The notes: generated from the letters alone by a model not told the origin. Numbered from the stretch's first letter, positions 1 through 7,875 are shown. The stretch is 29,766 nucleotides of DNA from Fen-1118 sp964491625 (GCA_964491625.1 CAZBIU010000036.1:1-29766), one strand, 5' to 3'. A program made the numbers and translations.

Positions 1-699
1 GGCGGGAAGGACGGCGGCTACCTGTGGAGCAAGGATGATTCGCTGACCACGCCGGGCGACTGGGCATCCAGCGAGGTGATGGAGGCCCTTCACACGCGCG
101 TCGTGTATCAACAAGATCCCAAGGGTGAGAAGCCACCGTTTCCGGATACTTTGACGCCGCCCATGCAGACCTGCTACGACGCACAGAAGGGAAAGGCTCT
201 CGACGTCTTCGAATTCCCATCCACAGCTTCCGTGGGTGGTTGCTACGGAGACCGCTCGGCTGTCGCCTGGCGGGCCAATGACTTCGCCGGTTGGCGAGGC
301 TGCGCGGGGTTCACGCTCCACTTCGTCCACGATGCGCTGGTTCCTCATCATACGTGGGGAGTGCTCTTGCATGGTCACAGCGACTGGGAAGATCAGATCG
401 ACGCGTACTGGAACGACCATCTCCGTCAGACTCAACTTGCTGATCCCACCGGACAATTGTACAAGGACACCGTTTGCAAGGCCGTGGCGGAAGAGCTCGG
501 CGACATTGTCGGGCACGAAACAGAAAAATCAGTCGCGGGCCTCATCCGTGCGAATGCCGCCTATACAACAGAATGGCTCAAGTACAGAGGTATCACTGGG
601 CCCACTGAGCTGGCAGTCTGTACGAATAACGACGCTTTGCGAATCTGTATCCGTGCGATTGCTTCATCTGTACGTGCGTTGATGCTGATTGCGGCGTAG
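1..699 (+). CDS. Partial zinc phospholipase C / P1 nuclease-like protein (3' part)
   Basis: The reading frame is open from the first base of the window, so the start lies upstream; 232 residues are visible, ending in TAG at 697-699. The segment around 321-405 reads HFVHDALVPHH followed by GHSDWEDQID. That pattern (His, then Asp three to four residues before Pro-x-His, then Gly-His-x-x-Trp/Phe-Glu) resembles the zinc-ligand region of bacterial phospholipase C and S1/P1 nucleases, which are secreted and bind three zinc ions. Several cysteines would fit an exported protein. The C-terminal ~40 residues match nothing I recognise. The fold assignment rests on this one motif region, and the substrate cannot be told. 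It converges on the next, minus-strand gene with 63 bases between stops. Confidence 0.5.
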   Translation, partial: GGKDGGYLWSKDDSLTTPGDWASSEVMEALHTRVVYQQDPKGEKPPFPDTLTPPMQTCYDAQKGKALDVFEFPSTASVGGCYGDRSAVAWRANDFAGWRGCAGFTLHFVHDALVPHHTWGVLLHGHSDWEDQIDAYWNDHLRQTQLADPTGQLYKDTVCKAVAEELGDIVGHETEKSVAGLIRANAAYTTEWLKYRGITGPTELAVCTNNDALRICIRAIASSVRALMLIAA

Positions 700-762
700 T
701 CACTTTCACCGTCGAACGTGACCGCGAGCCGCTCGACAAGCAAACGTGCCAGTCCCGGAGCA

Positions 763-1530
763 CTACTGGAAAGCCGGCTCCAGCAGCACCTCTCGCAGCA
801 AGCGCTCGACCCCGTCCAACTGCGTGGCGTCGCCTTCGATGGCAAGCCAAGCACACCCTTCTGCGCCGGCGACGCCGCCTGCACCCGAAAGCTCTGCTCG
901 CGCACCGGTCAGAGCGGTTACCGCGTCCAGCTCAGTGAAAACCTGCCCCGGCATAAGTGCGAGCCGAGGTCCCCTGGCGTCCGAGGCGGCCAGTCGTCGC
1001 GTGAGCGCGGAGAGCGGCCCGGGCACGCGCTTCTCGACGCCCACCGGAATCAGGAGCGGTATGCGCCGACCAAACACGGCTGGCCAGACCGCCGCCATCG
1101 GGCCGCCGTCGGGATGGTCGACGAAGGTGGCAGCTTCCCCGGCGCCCAAGTCCAGCGCGTTGGCACCCTTGAGGATGAGGTCGTTCTCGTCGAGCTCGGC
1201 GGCCACGCCGAAGATGGTTGCCGCGCGCTGCCACACGCCCTTGACAATGACGACGTCGCCGCGGAATGCGTCGGCCTCGCCGCCTGCGCTCGGGCGCGAA
1301 GGTATCGCGGCAGGGGATACGGTTAGCCCACGGTGGAACCCCTTGCGAACGAAGCCGATAGACTGCCCTATCTTCTTCAGAATCTCCTCGGCGACGTAGC
1401 CGGTGGTCGTACCCGCCACGATGGCCACCCGCCCGTCGCGAAGGACGCGCTCGACGGCGGGGTGTTGAGTCAGGGCCCTTGCAATCAACCGCTTGCCTGC
1501 AGAAGGGGTCAGCGGAAACTGCCTCAGCAT
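763..1530 (-). CDS. Conserved hypothetical protein, 255 aa
   Basis: An ATG at 1530 opens a 255-residue soluble protein with no signal peptide or membrane helix. It has a glycine-rich segment near residues 40-46 (AGTTTGY), then a phrase with DENDLILKGANALDLG and FVDHPDGG. I recall this style of sequence from conserved hypothetical proteins of anaerobic bacteria and methanogens, without an assigned reaction. The alternation of short hydrophobic strands and Gly/Asp turns suggests an alpha/beta fold, possibly nucleotide- or sugar-phosphate-binding, but that is a guess. The stop is TAG at 763-765. It follows the TonB/AgmX-like gene by 54 bases on the same strand and could share its transcript. Codon use matches the neighbours. 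Confidence 0.7.
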   Translation of the reverse strand: MLRQFPLTPSAGKRLIARALTQHPAVERVLRDGRVAIVAGTTTGYVAEEILKKIGQSIGFVRKGFHRGLTVSPAAIPSRPSAGGEADAFRGDVVIVKGVWQRAATIFGVAAELDENDLILKGANALDLGAGEAATFVDHPDGGPMAAVWPAVFGRRIPLLIPVGVEKRVPGPLSALTRRLAASDARGPRLALMPGQVFTELDAVTALTGARAELSGAGGVAGAEGCAWLAIEGDATQLDGVERLLREVLLEPAFQ

Positions 1531-1584
1531 GGCTCAAGCATGAGCGATGCCCGGGCTGGCGGCCAGGTGCCTGTTTGCGAGAAC

Positions 1585-2352
1585 CTACCGGACGTCCATC
1601 CGGTAGTCGAAGCGCAGGCCGGCGTTCCGGCGAAAGGTGAGGGACTTTGCCGCCTGCTCGACGCACGAGGCGGCCGGCGTGCCAGCGATCTTCCCGCCCA
1701 CGTGCACGTCAGTCACCTTGCCCTCCTTGGACACCGTGATCTTGAGCTCGGCGGTCCCGCCACGCCCCGCGCGCTGGGCGCAGGCATTGCCACGAGTCTT
1801 GAGCTGGGACATGGCCGCGGAAATCTCCGCGGGTGAGAGCGGTGGCGCAGCCGCAGGCTCCTCCTTCTTGGGAGCAGGCGCAGGCCCGGTCTTCTGCACG
1901 TCCTTGAGGACGGCGTCCATCTCCTTGTTGTTCTGCGCCTTGCCCTTATTCGTCTTGTTTTCCGTGACCACGTCGTCCATCAGGCTGTCGAGCGAGCCGG
2001 ACTTGCTGCCCGCGCCCTTGGTATCCGTATCGGCGCCCGACTTGTCGCTGCCGGCCTTGCCCTTACGGGCCTGGGCGGTCGAATCGTCCGAATCGTCCCC
2101 AGTCGTCTGCGACGTGCCGGCGGCCTTGCCGCTCTTGCGCGCCATGGTCTGCGTCGCTGGGGTAACTTTTCCTTCGTGCCGGTCGCCGCCCGCCCGCGCA
2201 GACGTGCCGGCTTGGGCCGGATTAGCCAGCAGCAAACCTGCGGCTACCAGGGACGCGCAGGTCACGACGGAGTGAACGGATGCAAGGAATTCCCGCGCGG
2301 ACAGCGGAAAGCGGAGCACCTGCGAGAATGCAGATCGGTTGTCGGAGCGCAT
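1585..2352 (-). CDS. Exported protein with TonB/AgmX-like C-terminal domain
   Basis: 255 residues from the ATG at 2352. The frame stays open upstream to 2577, but that extension is Arg/Pro-rich with no signal peptide, whereas starting at 2352 gives basic residues, a hydrophobic stretch (about residues 27-43) and an AQAG cleavage-like site. The middle (about 60-170) is low-complexity Lys/Gly/Ser/Asp/Pro, probably disordered and periplasm-spanning. The last ~90 residues contain AELKITVSKEGKVTDVHVGG and a paired-cysteine segment ending SLTFRRNAG, as in the C-terminal beta-sheet domain of TonB and the AgmX/PglI proteins of myxobacteria. A role in envelope energy coupling or gliding-type complexes is possible by family only. 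No ExbB/ExbD genes lie next to it. Confidence 0.65.
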   Translation of the reverse strand: MRSDNRSAFSQVLRFPLSAREFLASVHSVVTCASLVAAGLLLANPAQAGTSARAGGDRHEGKVTPATQTMARKSGKAAGTSQTTGDDSDDSTAQARKGKAGSDKSGADTDTKGAGSKSGSLDSLMDDVVTENKTNKGKAQNNKEMDAVLKDVQKTGPAPAPKKEEPAAAPPLSPAEISAAMSQLKTRGNACAQRAGRGGTAELKITVSKEGKVTDVHVGGKIAGTPAASCVEQAAKSLTFRRNAGLRFDYRMDVR

Positions 2353-2559
2353 GACATCGCATCTTACCCGAAAAGTTCGCGCAATCGTCACCGATGATTT
2401 GTCGGGTCGGCTAAACCTCCGACGCGCTCTTCCGCGCGCGCTGCAGGTTCTGCCACCCGGGAGTGGGTATCGGCCAGGTGCCGCGCCTTGCAGTGACGCG
2501 AGATCCACGAATTCTGCCCGAGCCCGGCAAGATGGTATGCTGCGCGACAGAGGCCGACT
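2353..2559. promoter_or_regulatory. Divergent intergenic region
   Basis: 207 bases separate two divergent genes (starts at 2352 on minus and 2560 on plus), so promoters for both should lie here. A weak -10-like TATGCT sits near 2537 with TTCTGC 18 bases upstream, facing the lipoprotein gene, but neither box is strong. No clear operator, RNA or additional gene was found. Confidence 0.3.
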
Positions 2560-3096
2560 ATGACGAATCTTCGCCAACGCCCGACAGCTCTTTTGCTCGC
2601 CACACTAGCGTCGCTGGTCGTCGCAACCTGCGGCGACTCGTCGCCGCAGGGATGCAAGAGGGACACTTGCACCTCAGGCGTATGGATGGACATCCCGGTC
2701 ACTTTCATTTCAGCCAGCTTGGCCCAAGCCAAGGTCACGGTTTGCCGCAATGACGAATGTCATGACTGGCAGTTGCCCCCGGTGCCAACGTCAGATCAGC
2801 CGGAGTTCCCCGAGTATTTTCCCGACGCACCGTTCTTGACCGGCTATCTCTCGATGAACAGTGACAGGTCCATCTCGCTCGGCATTCAGTGGAGCGTCGA
2901 CAACGCTGCGGCCGGCGACGGCGGCGCGGTCGATGCAGGCACGCTGCTTCAAGACGGCGATCATTACGTCGTGACCCTCACAACCTCGGCCGGCGTGACC
3001 TCGACCCTGCTCGACAAGACCGCGACCTACCAGTCCGTGCAGCCGAACGGTCCCGACTGCCCGCCGCTCTGCATGTCCGCCGTGCTCGCGCCCTGA
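2560..3096 (+). CDS. Putative lipoprotein, 178 aa
   Basis: The protein starts with a basic N-terminus and a hydrophobic stretch (LLLATLASLVV) ending at a cysteine (residue 24, VATC), a lipoprotein-like signal peptide with an unusual Thr at -1. The mature part is small and polar, with five more cysteines that could form disulfides (TCTSG, VCRNDEC, DCPPLC). The C-terminal half looks like a beta-sandwich (HYVVTLTTSAGVTSTLL). I do not recognise the family. It is 104 bases upstream of the Spy-like gene on the same strand, but the CpxR-type box in that gap suggests the downstream genes have their own promoter. The function is unknown. Confidence 0.6.
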   Translation: MTNLRQRPTALLLATLASLVVATCGDSSPQGCKRDTCTSGVWMDIPVTFISASLAQAKVTVCRNDECHDWQLPPVPTSDQPEFPEYFPDAPFLTGYLSMNSDRSISLGIQWSVDNAAAGDGGAVDAGTLLQDGDHYVVTLTTSAGVTSTLLDKTATYQSVQPNGPDCPPLCMSAVLAP

Positions 3097-3103
3097 GGCC
3101 GAC

Positions 3104-3118
3104 TTTACATAACTTTAC
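3104..3118 (-). promoter_or_regulatory. CpxR-type box (GTAAA-N5-GTAAA)
   Basis: Read on the minus strand this is GTAAAGTTATGTAAA, a perfect match to the enterobacterial CpxR consensus GTAAA-N5-GTAAA. It lies about 85 bases before the Spy-like gene, which heads a run including a CpxR-like regulator. The upstream TTTAC half-site overlaps a TTTACA that could serve as a -35 element (17 bases before AATACG, a poor -10). The position suggests autoregulation of the envelope-stress operon. The match is direct; binding by the local regulator is inferred. Confidence 0.65.
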
Positions 3119-3188
3119 CTTCGGGCAATACGCGCGCAGCACGCTGGTTCCATCTTGATCGCATACGGCAACAAGAAATGCCGTCGAA

Positions 3189-3194
3189 AAGGAG
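3189..3194 (+). promoter_or_regulatory. Ribosome binding site of the Spy-like gene
   Basis: AAGGAG lies six bases before the ATG at 3201. It fixes the start of the Spy-like protein and argues against the overlapping frames that begin at 3155 and 3178. Confidence 0.7.
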
Positions 3195-3200
3195 AATGCG

Positions 3201-3722
3201 ATGGAAACGAATCAAAGCAAACGATCGAGACATTGGAGAAGGCCTTGGCTGTTGGCGCTGCTCGCGGTGCCGGTCCTACTGGGCGCCGGCTTCTGCGCGG
3301 CGCGGGCCCACGCCGACGAAGGCTTCGGCTTCGGCCCGGGCGGCTTCGGGGCCGCCAGCCCCGAGCAGCACAAGGCCTTCATGGAAAAGCGCATCGAAAA
3401 GATGCTCGACGCGCTCAAGGCCACGGACTCGCAGCGGACCGCCGTCAAGTCCATCTTCGAGCGCATGTTCGCCGAGATGCGCCCCATCCACCAACAGCAC
3501 AAGGCCCTGCACGACCAGTTCGTCGCGGCCCTGTCGGCCACTGCGGTGGATCCGGTTGCGGTCGAGCAACTGCGCAAGCAGATCCCGCCCCTGGTCGACC
3601 AAGCGTCGCAGGTGTTCACCAAGGCGGTGCTCGACGTCGCCCAGGTCCTGACCCCGGACCAACGACAGACCCTGATGAAGCACATCCAGGAACACCACGG
3701 CCGCTTTCACCATTCCATGTAA
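3201..3722 (+). CDS. Spy/CpxP-like periplasmic protein
   Basis: 173 residues. A basic start and hydrophobic stretch (about 16-31) end in ARAHADE, a good signal-peptidase I site, so the protein is periplasmic. The mature part is almost wholly helical and charged, with one LTxxQ motif near the C-terminus (LTPDQRQ, about residue 153) and a related KATDSQR segment near residue 75. Spy/CpxP proteins carry two such motifs and fold into a cradle-shaped helical dimer. In that family CpxP restrains the CpxA kinase and Spy acts as a chaperone. A Gly/Phe-rich segment (GFGFGPGGFG) follows the signal peptide and the C-terminus is His-rich (EHHGRFHHSM), which could bind metal. The gene sits directly before a CpxRA-like pair and behind a CpxR-type box, so it is probably the pathway's stress target and feedback inhibitor. 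Confidence 0.8.
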   Translation: METNQSKRSRHWRRPWLLALLAVPVLLGAGFCAARAHADEGFGFGPGGFGAASPEQHKAFMEKRIEKMLDALKATDSQRTAVKSIFERMFAEMRPIHQQHKALHDQFVAALSATAVDPVAVEQLRKQIPPLVDQASQVFTKAVLDVAQVLTPDQRQTLMKHIQEHHGRFHHSM

Positions 3723-3732
3723 CGCGTACATC

Positions 3733-3766
3733 CCGGACCGGGCGATATCTTCCATGCCCGGTCCGG
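3733..3766. promoter_or_regulatory. 11-bp perfect inverted repeat between spy-like and cpxR-like genes
   Basis: The arms CCGGACCGGGC (3733-3743) and GCCCGGTCCGG (3756-3766) are exactly complementary around a 12-base loop. The hairpin fills most of the 53-base gap and ends nine bases before the regulator's ATG. No run of T follows, so it is not a standard intrinsic terminator. It may protect the spy-like mRNA 3' end, act as a partial terminator, or limit translation of the regulator. Confidence 0.6.
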
Positions 3767-3775
3767 ACTGCCGCC

Positions 3776-4492
3776 ATGTCGATTCGTGTGCTGCTCATCG
3801 ATGACGATGCCCGCCTAGTGGAAATGCTGGGCGCGTATCTGCGTCCGCGCGGTTTCGAGATCGACGTGTGCGGCGACGGCGAGTCCGGGCTTGCCCAGGT
3901 GGCGCGCGCCGACTACCAGGCTGTCATTTTGGACGTGATGTTGCCCGGCATCGACGGGCTGGAGGTGTGCCGCCGCATGCGCACACGCTCGCAGGTGCCC
4001 ATCTTGATGCTCACCGCGCGCGGCGACGACATGGACCGCATCGTCGGCCTGGAGATCGGCGCCGACGACTACCTGCCCAAACCCTTCAACCCGCGTGAGC
4101 TTTCGGCCCGGCTGGCCGCTATTTTGCGCCGGTCGCGCCCCGCCGCCGAAAAAGCGGACATCCTGCGTTTCGGCCACCTTGAGATCGACCGGGCCGCGCG
4201 CGAGGTGCGCGTGCGCGGGGAGCGCCGCGACCTGACCGGTCGCCAGTTCGATCTGCTGTTGCTGCTCGCCGAGCGGGCCGGCCGCGTGCAAACCCGGCAA
4301 CAGATCCTGGATGCCCTCAAGGGCGAGGAATGGGACAGCGTGGACCGCAGCATTGACGTCCACATCTCGCGCATCCGACAATTGATCGAAGACGACGTGA
4401 AACACCCGCGCCTCGTGCAGACGATTCGCGGCGCAGGTTACCTGCTGTCGCCGCCGCCCGAGCCGTCGCAAGGGCCGGACAAGAAAAGATGA
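3776..4492 (+). CDS. cpxR: CpxR-like OmpR-family response regulator
   Basis: 238 residues. The receiver domain (about 4-118) has the acidic cluster Asp9-11, phospho-acceptor Asp53 (ILDVMLPG), Thr80 and Lys102 (PKPFN). The phrase LTARGDDMDRIVGLEIGADDYLPKPFN is the region most like CpxR. The C-terminal winged-helix DNA-binding domain (about 138-232) has RQFDLLLLLAERAG, the recognition-helix segment DRSIDVHISRIRQ and the wing RGAGYLL. The first ATG giving an intact receiver is at 3776; the frame is open further upstream but overlaps the spy-like gene. The stop overlaps the kinase start by four bases (ATGA), indicating translational coupling. It probably binds the box at 3104-3118. The symbol is given by resemblance and context; another OmpR-family orthologue group cannot be excluded. 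Confidence 0.85.
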   Translation: MSIRVLLIDDDARLVEMLGAYLRPRGFEIDVCGDGESGLAQVARADYQAVILDVMLPGIDGLEVCRRMRTRSQVPILMLTARGDDMDRIVGLEIGADDYLPKPFNPRELSARLAAILRRSRPAAEKADILRFGHLEIDRAAREVRVRGERRDLTGRQFDLLLLLAERAGRVQTRQQILDALKGEEWDSVDRSIDVHISRIRQLIEDDVKHPRLVQTIRGAGYLLSPPPEPSQGPDKKR

Positions 4493-5763
4493 TACATCGC
4501 CGGCTCTATTGGCGCCTGTATGGTGCGTTCGTCGGCATCACGGTCATTTCGTTGGTGCTGACGGCCTTCCTGGCGCGCGCTTTCCACCAGCCCGGCGGTC
4601 CGGTGGCCGAGTATCTGGCACCGCTGGCGCGCGGGCTCGATTGCAAGCCCGACCTACCCTGCACCGGCGAGATCGCCCAGCGACTTTCGCAAACCGCCCA
4701 GGAATTGGGCATCGACATCGCGATCTGGAACCAGGAACGCCGCGTGCTGTTCTTGGCCGCCAGCGCGCCCTTGCTGACGCCGTTGCGGCTTTCCACCGGC
4801 TGGCACCACACGCCGCGCGGGCCGGTGTGGCTGACCGCGCTCGGCGACGGGCGCGTGCTGGGATTGCGCGAGCGCGGCCACCTGGGACCGCGCGGGCGTT
4901 TCTTCCTGCCCATGGTGGCAGCCCTTCTGGTGGTGATGGCCGTGGGACTGCATCCGCTAAGCCGAAGTATCACCCGCCGGCTGGAACAACTGGCGGACGG
5001 GGCACAGCGCTGGAGCCAGGGCGACCTTACCCACCGGGTGCCGGTGCAGGGCAAGGACGAAATCGCGCTGCTCGCCGAGCGCTTCAACCGGGCCGCCGAG
5101 GCCATCCAGTCGCTGCTCACGCACGAACGACAGATGCTGGCCACCGCCTCGCACGAGCTGCGATCGCCGCTGGCGCGGATCCGGGTCGCCCTCGACCTTC
5201 TGGCGGAAGAGCCCGACCCCGGCCGACGAGCCGAGCTGGCGCGGAAGTCGAGCGAAGACATCGGAGAGCTCGACGCCCTGGTGGAAGAGCTGCTGATGGC
5301 GGCGCGCACCCAGCCCGGCATCCCGCGAAGGCCCTTCGTGGTGACCGAGCTTTGCGCACTGGTGAGCGCAGAAGCCGAAGCGGTGTCTGCCCAAGTTTTG
5401 GGCGAGCCGCCCGTTTCCTACCCGTGCGAGTCAGCGATGATCAAGCGCATGGTGCGGAACCTACTCGCGAATGCGCGCCTATACGGCAAAGGCAGTGCGA
5501 TCCGCGCCGAGGTTCGCCGAGTGGACAAACACGTGCTCATCGCCGTCGAGGACGACGGCCCCGGCGTGCCCGAGACCGAGCGCGATCGGATCTTCGCCCC
5601 TTTCTATCGCCCGCCCGGGCCGCGCCCGCCCGGCGACACCGGCCTTGGCCTGGGCCTCGCGCTGGTGCGCCAGATCGCGCGCTACCATGGGGGCGAGGTC
5701 GCGTACATCGCCCGGCAACCGAACGGCAGCCGCTTCGAGGCGCGATTGCCGGTGGCCGAATAG
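4489..5763 (+). CDS. cpxA: CpxA-like sensor histidine kinase
   Basis: 424 residues. Domain order: first membrane helix (about 13-31), a short periplasmic sensor of ~105 residues with one Cys pair (DCKPDLPC), second helix (about 138-155), HAMP (about 156-210), dimerisation/phospho-acceptor domain with His222 in SHELRSPLARIRVAL, and an ATPase domain with N-box NLLANARLYG, G1 EDDGPGVP and G2 GLGLGLAL. This is a complete inner-membrane kinase-phosphatase acting on the regulator encoded just upstream. The HELRSPLAR-type H-box and the Spy-like partner support the CpxA reading; in the known system the periplasmic partner is CpxP. The stop TAG is two bases from the stop of the opposing lipoprotein gene. 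Confidence 0.87.
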   Translation: MIHRRLYWRLYGAFVGITVISLVLTAFLARAFHQPGGPVAEYLAPLARGLDCKPDLPCTGEIAQRLSQTAQELGIDIAIWNQERRVLFLAASAPLLTPLRLSTGWHHTPRGPVWLTALGDGRVLGLRERGHLGPRGRFFLPMVAALLVVMAVGLHPLSRSITRRLEQLADGAQRWSQGDLTHRVPVQGKDEIALLAERFNRAAEAIQSLLTHERQMLATASHELRSPLARIRVALDLLAEEPDPGRRAELARKSSEDIGELDALVEELLMAARTQPGIPRRPFVVTELCALVSAEAEAVSAQVLGEPPVSYPCESAMIKRMVRNLLANARLYGKGSAIRAEVRRVDKHVLIAVEDDGPGVPETERDRIFAPFYRPPGPRPPGDTGLGLGLALVRQIARYHGGEVAYIARQPNGSRFEARLPVAE

Positions 5764-5765
5764 CC

Positions 5766-6452
5766 CTACTTCTTCTTCATCAAGCCGCTCACGGCCGCAT
5801 TCATCATCTGCTCGTTGATGGGCAAAAACTCGGGCTCGTGCTTTTCCACCAGGTCCAGCGCCGCCTGCCCGTACTCGTCGGCGAAGGTCTTGCGCTCCAT
5901 CGCAAGCCTTGCCGACTGCCCCTCCCGGGCCTTCTCCATCGCCGCCGCAATTGCATCCAGCGGCTTGCCCGCGGCCGGCTTCTTGTCCCCGGCCTTTCCG
6001 ATCACCATCTGCGAGGCGTACACCCGCGCATAGTACGGCGTCAGGACGCGGCTGAGCTTGCCGACGTCTTCTTGGGCAAGGCCGCTCTTTTCCAGGGCCG
6101 ACTTGCTGGCTGCGGCTATCTTGGCCGTGCGCTCGTCGGCCGACATCGCCTTCTCGAACTTCTTCTGATCGGCGCCGCCCTTCTGGTACGCGTTTGCCCC
6201 CGCGGCGACGGCGTCGCTGGTGACAGCCATCATCTCCTTCTGGTAGGTCAAAAAACGCGTGACTTTGTCTTCCGTCAGGACCGCCTCGGCGCCCTCCACC
6301 TTCGCCGGCGCCCCGGGCGCTGCCGGCGGGACACTTGAAGCTAACGCCGGGGGGAGGACCGGAGCCACCGGCGGAGCGGCCGGCTTCGGCTGCTGCTTGC
6401 ATGCAAAAAGGCCCAAGAAGGTGAACCCACACACCGTCGCGATTCTTCGCAT
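5766..6452 (-). CDS. Putative lipoprotein, 228 aa
   Basis: The N-terminus has basic residues, a hydrophobic stretch and the lipobox LFAC (Cys18), so it is probably lipid-anchored. A Pro/Ala/Val-rich spacer (about 23-52) is followed by a charged, helical body of ~170 residues with repeated Ala/Lys/Glu segments and the C-terminus GLMKKK. No family is recognised; helical periplasmic lipoproteins of this type are common in myxobacteria. It converges on the histidine kinase with two bases between stops. There is no clear Shine-Dalgarno sequence before the ATG at 6452, but this start best places the signal peptide. The leucine-rich-repeat lipoprotein lies 108 bases upstream on the same strand. Confidence 0.65.
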   Translation of the reverse strand: MRRIATVCGFTFLGLFACKQQPKPAAPPVAPVLPPALASSVPPAAPGAPAKVEGAEAVLTEDKVTRFLTYQKEMMAVTSDAVAAGANAYQKGGADQKKFEKAMSADERTAKIAAASKSALEKSGLAQEDVGKLSRVLTPYYARVYASQMVIGKAGDKKPAAGKPLDAIAAAMEKAREGQSARLAMERKTFADEYGQAALDLVEKHEPEFLPINEQMMNAAVSGLMKKK

Positions 6453-6560
6453 TCGCGCATGCTACTGCGAATCACAAACCGAGCAAGGCTTCACCACAGG
6501 CGCGGAGCTAGCGCGACAAGAGTAGCGAAGCCGCGCGGCACCCTGGGGCAGGCGTCTGTC

Positions 6561-7559
6561 CTATGGACAATCCGTGCGAAGATCCCTCCCGAGCGCTGCA
6601 ATGTTTGCGGCTTGCGCTGTGCAGTCGAGTGGGTTTTCGCGCAGGTCAAATGTGAAGGGGGCAAAATTGGGGATGGATAGCAGGGGACTGAGGTCGGTGA
6701 TCTTGTTGGAGCTGAGGTCGACCTCGTCGATCCCGGAGCTTCCCGCCCATTGCCCCAGGGGCGATAGATCGGAGATCTGATTCGTGTCGAGCCGGAGAAC
6801 CGTTAGTACCTTCGAGAGACCAGCCAACGGTGAGATGTCCGTGATGCGGTTTGAAAACAATTCCAAGAAGTCGAGCTTCTTCCATCCCGCTACGGGTGGA
6901 ATGACGCTGACATTGTTGTTATCAATCATCACGTGATAGAGCTGCGTGCAGTTGGCGAGAGCTGAAATGTCGGACAGGTCGGCCGAATAGACCTCCAAGT
7001 GGGACAGCTTCGTCATCCCAGCCACCACGTCAAAGCCGGCAATATGCGTGGTGTTCCAGCCCATGCTCAAGGACGTTATGTTCGTGAGGGGAGCCAGAGG
7101 GCTGAGATCGACAGTGGTAATCCCTTCGAGATCAAGGCCTCGTAGCTGCGTCAGTGCAGCGAGGGGACTCAAGTCCTTGACGGGGTTGTAGCTAAGGTCC
7201 AAGGATGTAAGCGCCGTAAGGCACTCGATACCAGACAAGGAGGCAATGCTCTTCCCGCTTGCGTCCAGCTCGGTCAGCGTGGCGACCTGAGCAGGGAGGA
7301 TATCCCCGGTCGGAGTTGCGAGAGCCGTGCGGATCGCGCTTTCCAAGGCAGGATCCGCGACCTTGAGCGGGCCTGAGCAACCCGCTTGGAGCCCGGAGCC
7401 GCCGGCGTCAGACCCGGCTCCGGTTGTGCCCCCGCTGCCGGCGCTGCCGCCACCGCCGCCGACACCACCATCCCCCTGGCCATTGTTCGAGCAGCCGAAC
7501 ACAGCGACGACAAGACAGCAAGCGAGGTACTGAAAGCTTCGGAGAACGGCAGGCCCCAT
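6561..7559 (-). CDS. Leucine-rich-repeat lipoprotein
   Basis: 332 residues from the ATG at 7559, chosen because AAAGGAGGT lies four bases before it and the product begins with a lipoprotein signal (AVFGC, Cys23). The frame is open to 7616, but that extension lacks these signals. After a Gly/Ser-rich linker (about 24-60) come internalin-like repeats of ~22 residues from about 75 to 310, of the form LTSLDLSYNPVKDLSPLAAL. The terminal segment FDLRENPLDC with two late cysteines resembles an LRR cap. Such proteins bind ligands or other proteins at the cell surface; the partner is unknown. Base composition is lower in GC than the neighbours (many ATC, TTG, AAT codons), which may reflect the repeat motif or transfer. 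Confidence 0.8.
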   Translation of the reverse strand: MGPAVLRSFQYLACCLVVAVFGCSNNGQGDGGVGGGGGSAGSGGTTGAGSDAGGSGLQAGCSGPLKVADPALESAIRTALATPTGDILPAQVATLTELDASGKSIASLSGIECLTALTSLDLSYNPVKDLSPLAALTQLRGLDLEGITTVDLSPLAPLTNITSLSMGWNTTHIAGFDVVAGMTKLSHLEVYSADLSDISALANCTQLYHVMIDNNNVSVIPPVAGWKKLDFLELFSNRITDISPLAGLSKVLTVLRLDTNQISDLSPLGQWAGSSGIDEVDLSSNKITDLSPLLSIPNFAPFTFDLRENPLDCTAQAANIAALGRDLRTDCP

Positions 7560-7585
7560 GGTGACCTCCTTTGGTCCAGGCAGGA

Positions 7586-7831
7586 TCATACGAAAGACGG
7601 GGACTGGCAAGGGCACGACGCTGGACCTGCAGCACCAGCACCGGCTCGCCGGTCCAGGTGCAACACCACCTCGCCACGCTGGCGGCGGGTTTCGATCTGG
7701 TCGCGGATGCGCTGGAATAGCTCGGGCCGGCTGGTCTTGCAGGGGCCCTCCCAGTCAATCGCCGAGGCCATGGCCTGGCAAAGCTGCGGCAGCCACCACG
7801 CGCAGGTGCCATGCTTCCCTCGCTGATGCAA
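7586..7831 (-). pseudogene. Small ORF or gene remnant, 81 aa
   Basis: A TTG-started frame of 81 codons with strong G/C at third positions. The middle (AIDWEGPCKTSRPELFQRI, then TRRQRGEVVLHLDR) reads like real protein, while the C-terminus (AGAGAAGPASCP) looks random. There is no signal peptide or Shine-Dalgarno sequence, and I do not recognise the family. It could be the truncated relic of a larger gene or a short real gene. Confidence is low. Confidence 0.25.
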
Positions 7832-7860
7832 TCTCAGGCATGCTGCGTAGCCTCGCCCAG

Positions 7861-7875
7861 GCCCGGTTTCCGGGC
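7861..7875 (-). terminator. Hairpin downstream of the dehydrogenase gene
   Basis: GCCCGG-TTT-CCGGGC is a perfect 6-bp stem with a 3-base loop, 29 bases after the dehydrogenase stop. No T-run follows on the minus strand, so it is at best an atypical terminator or mRNA end-protecting stem. Confidence 0.4.

Noticed and set aside
2353..2577. N-terminal extension of the TonB/AgmX-like protein.
   Set aside because: The extra 75 residues are Arg/Pro-rich and would put the signal peptide in the middle of the protein.
3155..3775. N-terminal extension of the CpxR-like regulator.
   Set aside because: The frame is open but overlaps the whole spy-like gene, which has a ribosome binding site and signal peptide; the regulator's receiver begins at the 3776 ATG.
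4509..6338. A 609-codon plus-strand frame.
   Set aside because: It runs out of frame through the histidine kinase and then antisense to the lipoprotein; its product is Arg/Ala/Pro-rich without domains.
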